From NCBI RefSeq assembly GCF_004217115.1, contig NZ_SHKN01000001.1, positions 2,235,781 through 2,299,780 of the forward strand: DNA of 64,000 nucleotides. Reading direction: 5' to 3'. The translations under genes and the position numbers were made by a program. Below the pieces are notes generated by a model, which saw only the letters and a program-made list of their open reading frames with translations, had not been told where the DNA came from and searched no databases. Positions 46,715 through 56,266 of this stretch are shown here, in pieces. Source of the stretch: Ancylomarina subtilis. Lineage in GTDB: Bacteria; Bacteroidota; Bacteroidia; Bacteroidales; Marinifilaceae. Numbering within the stretch: position 1 is the first letter of the stretch; each line of letters begins with the position of its first letter.

Positions 46715-48325
46715 ATGGTAGAATTTTTCAAGCAGAAAGCTGCTAATTCAAAAGATGATATTCTTTCAGGTTTAACAGTGGCCTTAGCACTGGTTCCGGA
46801 AGCTGTTGCTTTCGCCTTCGTTGCAGGGGTTGATCCCTTGGTTGGTCTTTACGCGGCATTCATGATCGGATTGATTACATCTGTTTTTGGTGGTCGTCCA
46901 GGAATGATTTCAGGTGCAACTGGTGCATTAGCTGTTGTAATGGTAAGCCTTGTAAGTGAAGGTAATCAAATGGGGCTTGATATGGCAGAGCCAATACAGA
47001 ACATGGGCTTAAATTATTTATTTGCAACCGTCATTCTGGCTGGTATTTTTCAGTTCCTAGCAGGTGTCTTTAAGTTTGGAAAATTTGTCAGACTCATTCC
47101 GCACCCCGTAATGATGGGATTTGTAAATGGTTTGGCTATCGTGATTTTCATGTCGCAACTGGGTATGTTTACACAGAAAATCGGTGGCGAATCGGTTTGG
47201 TTAGCAGGAAGTGCCCTATATACCATGATTGGTTTGGTTGGATTAACTATGGCCATCATGTATTTTCTCCCTAAAATTACAACAAAAGTTCCTGCAGCTC
47301 TTACGGCTATTCTAACAGTATCGGCGATTGTCATCTTCGGGGGATTAGATGTAAGTACCGTTGGATCATTTATTCGTGATGGCGGTGGTGCTGGCCTAAA
47401 AGGTGGCTTACCTAACTTTCAATCACAACTGTTCACATTGGTTCCTTTGAATTTAGCCACAATCAAATTCATCTTGCCATATGCAGCTATTATTGCAGCT
47501 ATCGGATTAATTGAGTCCTTAATGACACTTAATCTTCTGGACGAGATTACTGAAAGTCGAGGTAATGGTAACCGTGAGTGTATGGCACAGGGCGCAGCAA
47601 ATATTGTCACCGGATTCTTCGGTGGTATGGGTGGATGTGCCATGATTGGTCAATCACTTATCAATGTCAAATCAGGCGGACGTGGTCGTCTGTCAGGAAT
47701 CATTGCAGCCTTAACACTTCTTGCATTTATATTATTCGCATCTCCACTTATCGAACAAGTTCCTATTGCAGCTTTGGTTGGTGTGATGTTTATGGTGGTT
47801 ATCGGAACTTTTGCATGGGCTACTTTTGGAATCATTAATAAAATTCCTCGTACTGATGCCTTCGTTATAGTTCTGGTTACAGGTCTTACCGTAATTTTCG
47901 ACCTTGCAATTGCCGTATTGGCAGGCGTTATCGTATCAGCATTGGTATTTGCCTGGCAGGACGCCAAACGTATTCGTGCACGTAAATCTTTTAAAGAAGA
48001 TGGCACAAAGGTGTATGAAGTTTGGGGGCCTCTTTTCTTCGGATCAATCACCACGTTTAATTCAAAATTCGATGTTCATGGCGATCCTCAAAATGTTGAG
48101 ATTGATTTCATCGAATCAAGAGTTGCTGACCATTCGGGAATTGAAGCCATCAGTAATTTGGTTGATAAATATGAAAATGCAGGAAAAAGCATTAAATTGA
48201 AGCATCTAAGTGCTGACTGTATCACATTATTACAGCGTGCTGATGCCCGTTTCAATGCGGTCATCATTCGCGATATTGACGATCCACGTTACTATGTTGT
48301 AACAGATCAGGTAAAAATCAAATAA
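46715..48325 (+). CDS. SulP family inorganic anion transporter
   Basis: The 536-residue membrane protein has a SulP/SLC26 transport domain (about 10-410, starting with DDILSGLTVALALVPEAVAFAFVAGVDPLVGLYAAF and containing GGRPGMISGATGALAVVM) and a C-terminal cytoplasmic STAS domain (about 430-530). The family moves sulfate, bicarbonate or other anions, often with sodium or protons; the substrate here is unknown. In marine Bacteroidota sulfate or bicarbonate are both possible. It is monocistronic with its own -7 box and a strong terminator. Confidence 0.94.
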   Translation: MVEFFKQKAANSKDDILSGLTVALALVPEAVAFAFVAGVDPLVGLYAAFMIGLITSVFGGRPGMISGATGALAVVMVSLVSEGNQMGLDMAEPIQNMGLNYLFATVILAGIFQFLAGVFKFGKFVRLIPHPVMMGFVNGLAIVIFMSQLGMFTQKIGGESVWLAGSALYTMIGLVGLTMAIMYFLPKITTKVPAALTAILTVSAIVIFGGLDVSTVGSFIRDGGGAGLKGGLPNFQSQLFTLVPLNLATIKFILPYAAIIAAIGLIESLMTLNLLDEITESRGNGNRECMAQGAANIVTGFFGGMGGCAMIGQSLINVKSGGRGRLSGIIAALTLLAFILFASPLIEQVPIAALVGVMFMVVIGTFAWATFGIINKIPRTDAFVIVLVTGLTVIFDLAIAVLAGVIVSALVFAWQDAKRIRARKSFKEDGTKVYEVWGPLFFGSITTFNSKFDVHGDPQNVEIDFIESRVADHSGIEAISNLVDKYENAGKSIKLKHLSADCITLLQRADARFNAVIIRDIDDPRYYVVTDQVKIK

Positions 48326-48368
48326 AGACTTTTTTTTCTCTGGGGTTTTTAATCGCAGAGTTTTTTTT

Positions 48369-48406
48369 CACCTCTCCAACGCCTGTTGGAGAGGTGTTTT
48401 ATTTTT
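48369..48406 (+). terminator. Intrinsic terminator of the SulP gene
   Basis: A perfect 12-bp GC-rich stem (48369-48380 with 48385-48396) with a four-base loop is followed by a T-rich run. Confidence 0.95.
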
Positions 48407-48458
48407 AGATAATGCAATCCGTATTTTAAAAAGCATTTTTCAGATTCTTAAAACCAAA

Positions 48459-49652
48459 TTATTTTAAGCCCAGCTTTTTTGCAATCTCCAAAGGGATTGC
48501 ATTTTTGTTAATTAAAATCGATACCGTTTTATATTGTAAGAATGGTTTCGATGCATAAAAATAGCCCTTGTACGAATTCAGATCAGTTCCCCAGGAATTT
48601 TTCACCAAATAATACTTACTCCCATTCTGATCTTTTGCAGTTCCTACAATGTGCATCATGTGATCTTCTGTTGATTCATAATTATCGAAAGCCACCTGAC
48701 GCATTTCCTGAGTGATCACCTTTTCCTTAACCGGATATTCAGTACCGTAGGCTGATTTCTCATTTTTATTCATCTTTTGCCATTTTGAAATCTCAGAGTC
48801 AGCCATATTTTTCGATTCCGTTTCAGGAACAACAGCAACGCCTTTTCTAAAAGCAAAACCTTTTTCACTCACGTCACTTCCCCAGGCGATACTGTATCCA
48901 TTGTCAATAGCATAATCAACAACCTGCATCATTTCATCCATAGGTACATTAAGCACCTCACCCAAAGACCAGTTATCAGCACCTTCAAAAACAAAGCTCT
49001 CATAAAAAGGGTGATGTGTATAGGATGTAATTGTGACGTAATCATCCGTATTTAAGCCCAACTCCGAGGCAAAAGATTTTGGACTGTATTCTTTCCCTTT
49101 ATACATGAATGATTCAGGAATCTCTCCCAAATAGGCATCCAGTACACCATCAAAGCCCTTTCTCCAAATTGGTGTAATTTTTTTGTTCTTATTCTTAACC
49201 ACCGCATCAACATATGCCTTCAGAATTTCATCCATTTCGCCGTGCACCGGAAGTGTTTCATCAAAAGTATTTCCTGTATAGGCCTCCTGAGGCATAATTC
49301 CAAACTGTTTGATCACATTCAGAACATCCCAACCTTCAGCTCCGGCTGAGAAACTCTTCATCCCATGAAAACGCACATAGTCTTTCGCTCTTAAATGGTA
49401 ATTTCTATTCACAACAAACATCTCAGAAAGATCGAACTCCCCTTTACCCATTCGAATTAATTCTGATTCTAAAAAAGAACTCATTGCATAAGCCCAGCAG
49501 GTTCCCGAGCGGTGTTGATCTTTTACCTCTGTGGCTTTCAACTGCTTTTCTATAGTAAACTGATACGTTTTCTTTTCTTCCTTTTTCTTTGCAAATGACG
49601 ATGAGATCGATCCCAACGTCAAAAGGATTGCAATTATGATTCTAGTATTCAT
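48459..49652 (-). CDS. Secreted C1B family cysteine peptidase (PepC/bleomycin-hydrolase-like)
   Basis: The 397-residue protein has a signal peptide (residues 1-21) and the papain-like catalytic set: oxyanion Gln and Cys in DQHRSGTCWAYAMSSF, His in EDHMMHIVGTAKD, and Asn in LVKNSWGTD. The order and length fit the C1B (aminopeptidase C/bleomycin hydrolase) group, whose characterised members are cytosolic hexamers, whereas this one is exported. It could trim peptides in the periplasm. It is divergent from the M49-like lipoprotein peptidase, suggesting a shared peptide-use role. Confidence 0.9.
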   Translation of the reverse strand: MNTRIIIAILLTLGSISSSFAKKKEEKKTYQFTIEKQLKATEVKDQHRSGTCWAYAMSSFLESELIRMGKGEFDLSEMFVVNRNYHLRAKDYVRFHGMKSFSAGAEGWDVLNVIKQFGIMPQEAYTGNTFDETLPVHGEMDEILKAYVDAVVKNKNKKITPIWRKGFDGVLDAYLGEIPESFMYKGKEYSPKSFASELGLNTDDYVTITSYTHHPFYESFVFEGADNWSLGEVLNVPMDEMMQVVDYAIDNGYSIAWGSDVSEKGFAFRKGVAVVPETESKNMADSEISKWQKMNKNEKSAYGTEYPVKEKVITQEMRQVAFDNYESTEDHMMHIVGTAKDQNGSKYYLVKNSWGTDLNSYKGYFYASKPFLQYKTVSILINKNAIPLEIAKKLGLK

Positions 49653-49690
49653 TTTAAATAAAAGTTTTGGTTGTTTAAATATGCTTAAGT

Positions 49691-49722
49691 ATTGATATTA
49701 CAATTCTTTGCTTGTATTTTTG
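49691..49722 (+). promoter_or_regulatory. Possible promoter of the M49-like peptidase gene
   Basis: ATTG (49691-49694), 20 bases and TATTTTTG (49715-49722) fit the consensus with one change at -33. On the opposite strand TAGTTTTG (49736-49743) is a possible -7 box for the C1B gene. Confidence 0.45.
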
Positions 49723-49823
49723 AGCATCTAAAGTACAAAACTATTGATTGTTCAAAAGAATTCGAACAGTTTATATTTTAGAATAATGCACAAGTAATAA
49801 ACACTAATTAATAAATTATTCAA

Positions 49824-51470
49824 ATGAACAAACTAGCGAGTCTGGCCTTAATCGCCATTTTTAGTTTAGGATTTACATCTTGCAAGGAAAAGCAATGTTG
49901 TAAAAAAGAAAAGGTATCTCCTCTTCAGGCAAAAGTCGATCAATACGCTGAGGTTGAATTAAAAACCGACATATCGGTTCTTACTGAAAAAGAAAAGCAA
50001 ATGCTTCCTATTCTGATCGAGGTATCAGAAATTATGGAAGAAATCTTCTGGAAAGATGCTGTTGGTGACAAAACAGAATTCCTTTCAAAATTGAAAGATC
50101 CTGCAGCTGTTGCTTATGCAAAAATCAATTATGGTCCTTGGGACAGACTTGACAACCAAGCTCCTTTTATTGACTCATATGGCAAAAAACCTGCTGGTGC
50201 TAACTTTTACCCAGCTGATATGACTAAAGAAGAGTTTGATGCTATTCAGGATGAAAACAAGAGCAGTACATACTCTGTTATCCGTCGTGATGAAAACGGT
50301 AAATTAGTTGTTCTTCCTTATCACGTTGCTTACAAAGCTGAAACTGAAAAAGCATCTGCTTTATTATTAAAAGCTGCTGAACTTGCTGAAGATGCTGGTC
50401 TTAAAAAATATTTAGAATTGCGTGCTGAAGCATTATTAACTGATGACTATTTAGCTTCGGATATGGCTTGGATGGATATGCAAGACAACACAATTGACTT
50501 TGTTGTTGGTCCTATCGAAACTTACGAAGATGCGCTTTATGGCTATAAAGCTTCTCACTCTGCTCAAATCCTGGTTAAAGATAAGGTTTGGTCTAAGACT
50601 CTATCTCGTTTTGGTGCTCTTCTTCCTCGTTTACAAGAAAGTCTTCCTGTTCCTGCTAAGTACAAAGCTGAAAAAGCAAATTCTAATTCAGATATGAATG
50701 CTTATGATGTTATTTATTACGGTGGTGATTGTAACGCAGGTAGCAAGAATATCGCAATTAACCTACCAAACGACCCAAGAGTACATCTTGCAAAAGGTAG
50801 TCGTAAACTTCAGTTGAAGAATGCAATGCAGGCTAAATTCGATAAGATTTTGGTTCCAATCTCAAATTTATTGATGGACGAAAGTCAGCGTAAGCATGTT
50901 AAATTCGATGCTTTCTTTGAAAATACTATGTTCCACGAAGTGGCTCACGGTTTGGGTATCAAATACACACTTGCAGACCAAACACTAACTGTTCGTAAAG
51001 CGCTTAAGGATGCTTATACGTCTATTGAAGAAGGTAAAGCTGACATTTTAGGCCTTTATATGGTGACTAAGCTAGCAGAATGGGGCGAAATCAAAGACAA
51101 AGACCTAATGGATAACTACGTAACCTTTATGGCAAGTACATTCCGTTCAGTTCGCTTTGGTGCTTCAAGCGCACACGGTAAAGCAAATATGATTCGTTTC
51201 TATCATTTCGAAGAAGCAGGCGCTTTTACTCGTGACGAAGCTACAGGCACATACAAAGTTGATTTCGAGAAAATGAAAGAAGCTGTAATTGATATGGGAA
51301 GAATGCTTTTGACTCTTCAAGGTGATGCTAATTACGATGGCGCTAAGAAATTAATCGCAGAAAAAGGCAACATTCGCGAAGCGCTTCAAGCCGATCTTGA
51401 TCGTGTAAACAATGCCGGTATTCCTAAGGATATCGTTTACAAACAAGGTATGAAAGTACTCGGTTTGTAA
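49824..51470 (+). CDS. M49-like (dipeptidyl-peptidase III family) zinc peptidase lipoprotein
   Basis: The 548-residue protein has a lipoprotein signal peptide ending FTSC (Cys20) and then a charged linker. Zinc ligands appear in MFHEVAHGLGIKY (HEVAH, about residue 373) and in SIEEGKADILGLYM, the EExxAD element of dipeptidyl-peptidase III. Classical M49 enzymes have HExxGH with an extra residue, whereas this protein has a plain HExxH, marking a distinct subfamily. It probably removes dipeptides from peptides at the cell envelope. Substrate range is unknown. Codons are strongly biased toward a few A/T-ending choices, suggesting high expression. Confidence 0.85.
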   Translation: MNKLASLALIAIFSLGFTSCKEKQCCKKEKVSPLQAKVDQYAEVELKTDISVLTEKEKQMLPILIEVSEIMEEIFWKDAVGDKTEFLSKLKDPAAVAYAKINYGPWDRLDNQAPFIDSYGKKPAGANFYPADMTKEEFDAIQDENKSSTYSVIRRDENGKLVVLPYHVAYKAETEKASALLLKAAELAEDAGLKKYLELRAEALLTDDYLASDMAWMDMQDNTIDFVVGPIETYEDALYGYKASHSAQILVKDKVWSKTLSRFGALLPRLQESLPVPAKYKAEKANSNSDMNAYDVIYYGGDCNAGSKNIAINLPNDPRVHLAKGSRKLQLKNAMQAKFDKILVPISNLLMDESQRKHVKFDAFFENTMFHEVAHGLGIKYTLADQTLTVRKALKDAYTSIEEGKADILGLYMVTKLAEWGEIKDKDLMDNYVTFMASTFRSVRFGASSAHGKANMIRFYHFEEAGAFTRDEATGTYKVDFEKMKEAVIDMGRMLLTLQGDANYDGAKKLIAEKGNIREALQADLDRVNNAGIPKDIVYKQGMKVLGL

Positions 51471-51487
51471 TCTCAGAATTGAAAAGA

Positions 51488-51528
51488 TATAAAAAGCGGC
51501 TACCTCTATTGAAGTAGCCGCTTTTTTA
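51488..51528 (+). terminator. Intrinsic terminator of the M49-like gene
   Basis: A perfect 13-bp stem (51491-51503 with 51514-51526) is followed by a T-run. It can also act on the minus strand for the globin gene. Confidence 0.92.
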
Positions 51529-51572
51529 TGAGTTGTCTCATCCTGAAATAAGTTGACGAGAAAAAGACTTAT

Positions 51573-52031
51573 TTATGAATTTACCATCCAAATGGAAAAA
51601 ATATTGAGATAATTCCAGAAAGAAACAAGCACTTCTTCCGGAGCATCAAGCTTAGGTAAAATCTCTTTATAAGCATTTAACCAAATTTCGCGAGCTTGTG
51701 CTGTAATTTTAAAGTGAACGTGACGACTCACCAACATGGGGCTTCCCTGATTCTGATTGAAATAATCGGGTCCACCCAAAACTTGAATAAAAAAATCGGA
51801 AGAACGCAATTTAGCCGCTTCGAACTCCTTATCCCATCGGGGAAACATCCCTCCTATTTCGCTTGATCGCATAAGGTCGTAGTGGTCGCTCACCATCTTT
51901 CGGACACCCTCTTCTCCAATACAAGTCAATAATTTCACATCGGGTGGAGTAACCTGCGGACGTCCTCCTCCCGAAGGAACTGGTGCTATCTCTAATTTCA
52001 TGCTTAATCTCATTTTATAACCTTTTTCCAA
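51573..52031 (-). CDS. Truncated hemoglobin-like globin
   Basis: The product has 152 residues at most. The globin part (about 35-150) has the 2-on-2 pattern: a helix with MVSDHYDLMRSSEIGGMFP, then SSDFFIQVLGGPDYFNQNQGSPMLVSRHVHFKITAQAREIWLNAYKEIL. The His in SRHVHFKI is the best candidate proximal heme ligand (group II-like), and the WLNAYKEIL helix matches the family. It could bind oxygen or nitric oxide. The N-terminal 30 residues are proline/glycine-rich; the true start may be one of the methionines at 7 or 11 (MRLSM, MKLEIAP). Confidence 0.8.
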   Translation of the reverse strand: MEKGYKMRLSMKLEIAPVPSGGGRPQVTPPDVKLLTCIGEEGVRKMVSDHYDLMRSSEIGGMFPRWDKEFEAAKLRSSDFFIQVLGGPDYFNQNQGSPMLVSRHVHFKITAQAREIWLNAYKEILPKLDAPEEVLVSFWNYLNIFSIWMVNS

Positions 52032-52193
52032 TGGCTATGATTTTATAATTCTCAAAATGCAATACAAATTAAATACTTTCAAGTCTTAATTTCGCATTTT
52101 CGAGCTAAGATTTTTAATCTGATTATTTTTTTATAAATTTAAGCTTGACGAATCGAATAACAAAACATCTTTTTTTTGTTAAAAAAATAACAT

Positions 52194-52547
52194 ATGGACA
52201 CAAGCAAAGTTGATCTTTTCTTAATGACAAATGCCAAGTATTTTGAAAGTTATCAGATCTCAACAATCAAAAATATGATTCAGGATTTAGATGATGACAA
52301 ATTCATTATTTTGCAAACCTTAAACCTGAAAGATCCAACCATTGCACTTGTTCTTTCTCTTTTAAATATTGTCGCACCCTTTTCATTCGACCGTTTTTTT
52401 ATTGGTGACATTGGTTTGGGTATCATCAAACTATTAACCTGCGGTGGGTTATTTATTTGGATCATTGTTGATTGGTTTATCATTATGGAGCGTACACGCC
52501 AGATTAACTTCGAAAAACTTCAACAAGCATTGCAATATAATGCCTAG
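52194..52547 (+). CDS. TM2 domain membrane protein
   Basis: The 117-residue protein has a helical cytoplasmic N-terminal half and two transmembrane helices joined by a short turn (about 50-95, APFSFDRFFIGDIGLGIIKLLTCGGLFIWIIVDWF). This is the TM2 domain, of unknown function, often found beside DUF2752 genes. Its last eight bases overlap the start of the next gene, so the two are translationally coupled. Confidence 0.9.
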   Translation: MDTSKVDLFLMTNAKYFESYQISTIKNMIQDLDDDKFIILQTLNLKDPTIALVLSLLNIVAPFSFDRFFIGDIGLGIIKLLTCGGLFIWIIVDWFIIMERTRQINFEKLQQALQYNA

Positions 52548-52953
52548 AACGAGATTATATGGCCTCGTTATCCTGCTTTCCATCCTTGCTTATAGCTGGC
52601 TTATCTACAACCTCTTTTACCTTAATGTAAGCGAAAAAGTAATCACTGTTTGCTGGTTTAAAACCCTTAGTGGTATACCTTGTCCGGCATGTGGTTCAAC
52701 CAGTGGGATTATCGAAATTTTCAGAGGTAACTTTTCTCAAGCCTTTCAATACAACCCTCTTTCATTCAGCTCGCTTTTTATTCTCATTTTTGCTTCAATT
52801 TGGGTTGTGTCTGATTTGATTCGTAAAAAAGAGGGCTTCCACCACTTTTATTTGACCATCAACAATCAACTAAAAAAAAAGAGAATAATCATACCGATTA
52901 TCCTCTTATTTATAAGTATTTGGATTTGGAATATCTACAAAGCTATTCACTAA
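52540..52953 (+). CDS. DUF2752 membrane protein
   Basis: The 137-residue protein has three hydrophobic helices and the family motif CPACGSTSG (in SGIPCPACGSTSGIIEIFRG) between the first two. I place the start at the ATG at 52540, which overlaps the TM2 stop, because upstream codons in this frame lie inside the TM2 gene. Function is unknown; pairing with TM2 proteins is frequent in Bacteroidota. Confidence 0.88.
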   Translation: MPRTRLYGLVILLSILAYSWLIYNLFYLNVSEKVITVCWFKTLSGIPCPACGSTSGIIEIFRGNFSQAFQYNPLSFSSLFILIFASIWVVSDLIRKKEGFHHFYLTINNQLKKKRIIIPIILLFISIWIWNIYKAIH

Positions 52954-52965
52954 GTTGTATTCAGG

Positions 52966-53910
52966 TTAATTCATAATATTACGAGGTTTTCCCTCCAACC
53001 AAAGCTTAATATTATCCATCACAATTTCTATACGTTTATCGAAAGACTCATGACTTGCAAAAGCCAAATGAGGTAACATGATTAGATTTGGGGCTGAAAA
53101 TAACACATGTTCTTTTTCCAAAGGTGGCTCCTTCTCATAAACATCAACAGCTGCTCCGGCAATCTGACCTTCCTCAAGAGCCACACAAAGCGCCTGACTA
53201 TCGACAACCGGACCTCGTGCTGTATTAACTAAAATAGCAGTATCCTTCATCGCTTTAAATTCATCATCTCCAATCAATCCTTTTGTCTGATCGGTAAGCG
53301 GGGTGTGCAGCGAAACAATATCTGCCTCCTTCAACAAAGTGGCTTTGTCAACAAACTCGATGCCTTCAACCTGCTTCTCTGTTCGACTGTAAGCCAATAC
53401 CCGACAGTTAAACACCTTTGCAATTTCAGCCACACGTAAACCTATAGCACCTGCCCCTATTATTCCCAGACATTTCCCATTCAACTCCGTTCCCAGAAAT
53501 GTGCCACGACTCCCTCCAAAACGCGTAATGGCATCACCTCCTACAATCTTTCTATACAAAGCTAAAATCATTCCCAGAGTTAACTCAGCTACCGATTCAG
53601 TTGAGAATCCGGCTGCATTACTCACCAATATATCTCTGTCATTACAAGCCTGCATGTCAATATGATCAACTCCTGTAAATGCAACAGATATCATAGCCAA
53701 ATTGGGGCAACTGGCAATAAAGTTGGCACTGATAGGAATATTACTCACAACAATGACCTCTGCATTTTCAGCTCTCTTAATCAATTCATTCTCATTTTCA
53801 TTTCGATCTGAGTGGAATATCAGCTCATGCCCGAGGGCTTCAAAATCCTGCTTCAACTGGGCATATTTGCAAGACGTAATTCCGATAGGTTCTAAAATAG
53901 ATATCTTCAT
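52966..53910 (-). CDS. D-isomer-specific 2-hydroxyacid dehydrogenase
   Basis: The 314-residue protein (start at MKISILEPIG; 17 more codons upstream are open but look non-coding) is an NAD-dependent dehydrogenase with Rossmann motif GIIGAGAIGLRVAEIA and the catalytic triad Arg in VNTARGPVVD, Glu in DVYEKEPPLE and His in LMLPHLAFASHE. It reduces a 2-ketoacid to a D-2-hydroxyacid or the reverse; glyoxylate, hydroxypyruvate and pyruvate are all possible. It is convergent with the DUF2752 gene. Confidence 0.9.
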   Translation of the reverse strand: MKISILEPIGITSCKYAQLKQDFEALGHELIFHSDRNENENELIKRAENAEVIVVSNIPISANFIASCPNLAMISVAFTGVDHIDMQACNDRDILVSNAAGFSTESVAELTLGMILALYRKIVGGDAITRFGGSRGTFLGTELNGKCLGIIGAGAIGLRVAEIAKVFNCRVLAYSRTEKQVEGIEFVDKATLLKEADIVSLHTPLTDQTKGLIGDDEFKAMKDTAILVNTARGPVVDSQALCVALEEGQIAGAAVDVYEKEPPLEKEHVLFSAPNLIMLPHLAFASHESFDKRIEIVMDNIKLWLEGKPRNIMN

Positions 53911-54017
53911 TTTGTATTTGATTTTGAGAAAGTAAAAATACTTTAATCTTATTGATTGCATTAAGATTGAATAGTCATCAATATTGCTTAAATTTAATAA
54001 GATCTAAAGCGAAATTG

Positions 54018-54878
54018 ATGTCTTCAAAAATAGAAATTATAAAGGAATTGCTGAGTGATTTCTGTAACGAAATCTTAAATAGTCCTTCTTATGCAAAAAT
54101 CTGCCATCGGGTCCTCCACGAACTCGAGCAACACCCCGACCATCCTCTTGCCAGAGGCAAGGAAAATATCTGGGCTGCTGGCATTGCTCATGCCGTCGGC
54201 AGTATCAATTTCCTTTTTCAATCCTCATCCTCTCCCCATATAAGTGTTAATGATCTGAACTACTTTTTCGGGACTCGTGCGACAACTACAGGAAAAAAGT
54301 CACTGGATTTACGTGATTTACTGCATATTTCAGCCTACAGTTCCGACTATCAAATCAGTCAAACCTCTTCTGATGATCCATTGGATCAAATCAAAGAAGC
54401 AATTGTTAAAAAATTTGGTGTTCCAGAAGAAGATGTTGAAGCCATTTTAAGCAGTATCAACCGTCCCGATTGCCCGGTTATTCCCAAAACTGATTACAGT
54501 GCCATCAGAATTATCCCTAAAGAAAAATTTTGGGATTGGGTAGAGACGCAAATCGATTTGGATCAGATTGATCCGAATATGCGACAAGATTATAATGTGT
54601 ACTTGGTTTATGATATCGAATTAAAATCTTCAATTGAAGAAGAACTCCACCTAAAATACAAAGAGATCTGGAAAATTGAAGCCACCCGATACATTAACCC
54701 CGAATCTGATTTTCCAACAGGATCGTTCCTGGAGTTTCTGCAATGGTTCGAGGTTCGTATTTCATCTCATGTTATGGATCTGACCGGAGAACTTTTAGAT
54801 GATTTCAACGAAGAAGATTTGGATGATGAATTCGAATCCGATGATAACAATTTCCCACCTGACTTCAGCCTGAATTGA
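54018..54878 (+). CDS. DUF6398 domain protein
   Basis: The 286-residue cytosolic protein begins at MSSKIEIIKELL, taken in preference to an ATG 66 bases upstream because the family domain starts here. The N-terminal region (about 5-110, LARGKENIWAAGIAHAVGSINFLF) matches DUF6398, a helical domain of unknown function found in many proteins with SEC-C or plasmid-pRiA4b-type domains. The C-terminal half is acidic (EEDLDDEFESDDNN at the end) and not recognised. No partner gene is evident. Confidence 0.7.
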   Translation: MSSKIEIIKELLSDFCNEILNSPSYAKICHRVLHELEQHPDHPLARGKENIWAAGIAHAVGSINFLFQSSSSPHISVNDLNYFFGTRATTTGKKSLDLRDLLHISAYSSDYQISQTSSDDPLDQIKEAIVKKFGVPEEDVEAILSSINRPDCPVIPKTDYSAIRIIPKEKFWDWVETQIDLDQIDPNMRQDYNVYLVYDIELKSSIEEELHLKYKEIWKIEATRYINPESDFPTGSFLEFLQWFEVRISSHVMDLTGELLDDFNEEDLDDEFESDDNNFPPDFSLN

Positions 54879-54912
54879 CTAATTCTATATTTCTAAAAAA
54901 TAGAGAACATCG

Positions 54913-54944
54913 TTAGGAATGAGAGTGAAAGCTTTCTACTTTTG
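54913..54944 (+). promoter_or_regulatory. Promoter of the dehydratase-like/activator operon
   Basis: TTAG (54913-54916), 20 bases and TACTTTTG (54937-54944) precede the gene by 27 bases. The -7 box is consensus and the -33 box has one change. Confidence 0.55.
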
Positions 54945-54970
54945 CGGCCAATCATCAAAACAATAATATT

Positions 54971-56245
54971 ATGGCAGATTACACGCAAATGTGGACTGAT
55001 CTTGGCTTGAACCATGACAATCACAACGCACTATTAGACAACTTAGGACAAGCATACCAATCCATTTTTATGTCACAGGAAAATCGACCTGAAGGGATGT
55101 CTTATTTTGATTTTGTAATGAGTGAAGCTCATGGCCTTAGAATACAGGAATTGCGTGAAGAACAAGAAGCTGGTCGCAAGATTATTGGTTCTTTTTGTGT
55201 TTTTGTTCCTGAAGAAATCATATTAGCAGCTGGTTGTACCGCAGTAGGATTATGTGCTGGTGCTGATTTTGCTCAGGAAGAAGTTGAAAAAGTTCTTCCT
55301 CGCAACACGTGTTCACTTATCAAATCCTTTTTTGGATTCAAGCTTGGAAAAGTTTGTCCCTATATGGAAGTTTCTGATATGATTGTAGGAGAAAACACCT
55401 GCGATGGAAAGAAGAAATCATTTGAAGTATTCAAAGAAATGGTTCCAAACTTCTATCAAATGGACCTTCCTCAGACCAAAACACCAATGGCCAGACATAT
55501 GCTGAAGCAGGAATTTAAAAGTTTTGTTGAAAAACTTGAAGAGATGACCGGCAAGAGCATTAGCGTAGAAGATTTAAAACAAGGCATTGCGACTGTAAAT
55601 GCAAAACGCAAAGCTCTGAGACGTTTGTCAATGCTTCGCGCAGCTGATCCTGCTCCTATCTCAGGTTTGGATGCCCTATTGATCAATCAAATTGCTTTTC
55701 TTGATAATCCAATTCGTTTCACCGAAAAAGTAAATGCTATTTGTGATGAACTTGAATTGCTAATTAAAGAAACAAAAGGCGCCAAAAAGGCCAAAGCCCC
55801 TCGTGTACTTATCTCAGGATGCCCAATGGCTATTCCTAATTGGAAATTGCCTTCGATTATCGAATCAACAGGAGCTGTTATCGTTGGTGAAGAATCATGT
55901 ATTGGCGAACGTGGTCAGCGCAACCTGACAGATGATTCAGCTGATAATCTTGATGGCTTAATGAATGCCATTGTTGATCGTTACCTTAAAATTGATTGTG
56001 CCGTATTCACTCCAAATCAAGAGCGTGTTAACCACATCAAAGAAATGAGTCAGCAATACAATGCCGATGGCGTGATTCATTATGGTCTTCAGTTCTGCCA
56101 ACCCTACATCATGGAATCGTTCTCTGTTGAAAAGGAATTGGAAAAACAAAACATTTCTGTTTTACGACTTGAAACAGATTACAGCCAGGAAGATATGGGA
56201 CAATTATCGACTCGTGTAGAAGCCTTTGTCGAAATTATTAAATAA
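54971..56245 (+). CDS. 2-hydroxyacyl-CoA dehydratase-like protein, probable double-cubane cluster protein
   Basis: The 424-residue protein belongs to the HgdB/BcrC/BzdO iron-sulfur family. Cysteines at about residues 76, 89, 95, 114, 129 and 144, plus GCPMAIPNW and GEESCIGERG later, supply enough ligands for the large cluster. Unlike hydroxyglutaryl- or lactyl-CoA dehydratases, which have two different subunits and a CoA-transferase nearby, it is a single gene followed only by an activator. That is the arrangement of the double-cubane cluster protein (DCCP) and its reductase described from Carboxydothermus. DCCP reduces small molecules such as acetylene in vitro; its natural substrate is unknown. 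A dehydratase role is the alternative. Confidence 0.85.
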   Translation: MADYTQMWTDLGLNHDNHNALLDNLGQAYQSIFMSQENRPEGMSYFDFVMSEAHGLRIQELREEQEAGRKIIGSFCVFVPEEIILAAGCTAVGLCAGADFAQEEVEKVLPRNTCSLIKSFFGFKLGKVCPYMEVSDMIVGENTCDGKKKSFEVFKEMVPNFYQMDLPQTKTPMARHMLKQEFKSFVEKLEEMTGKSISVEDLKQGIATVNAKRKALRRLSMLRAADPAPISGLDALLINQIAFLDNPIRFTEKVNAICDELELLIKETKGAKKAKAPRVLISGCPMAIPNWKLPSIIESTGAVIVGEESCIGERGQRNLTDDSADNLDGLMNAIVDRYLKIDCAVFTPNQERVNHIKEMSQQYNADGVIHYGLQFCQPYIMESFSVEKELEKQNISVLRLETDYSQEDMGQLSTRVEAFVEIIK

Positions 56246-56266
56246 TATACCCTTGTAAAATATGCC

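Noticed and set aside
47650-48054. 134-codon minus-strand open frame inside the SulP gene
   Set aside because: It is a shadow of a well-supported membrane transporter; its translation shows no family features and it has no promoter.
52444-52539. Upstream start for the DUF2752 gene
   Set aside because: The added codons are inside the TM2 gene; the overlapping ATG at 52540 is the usual coupled start.
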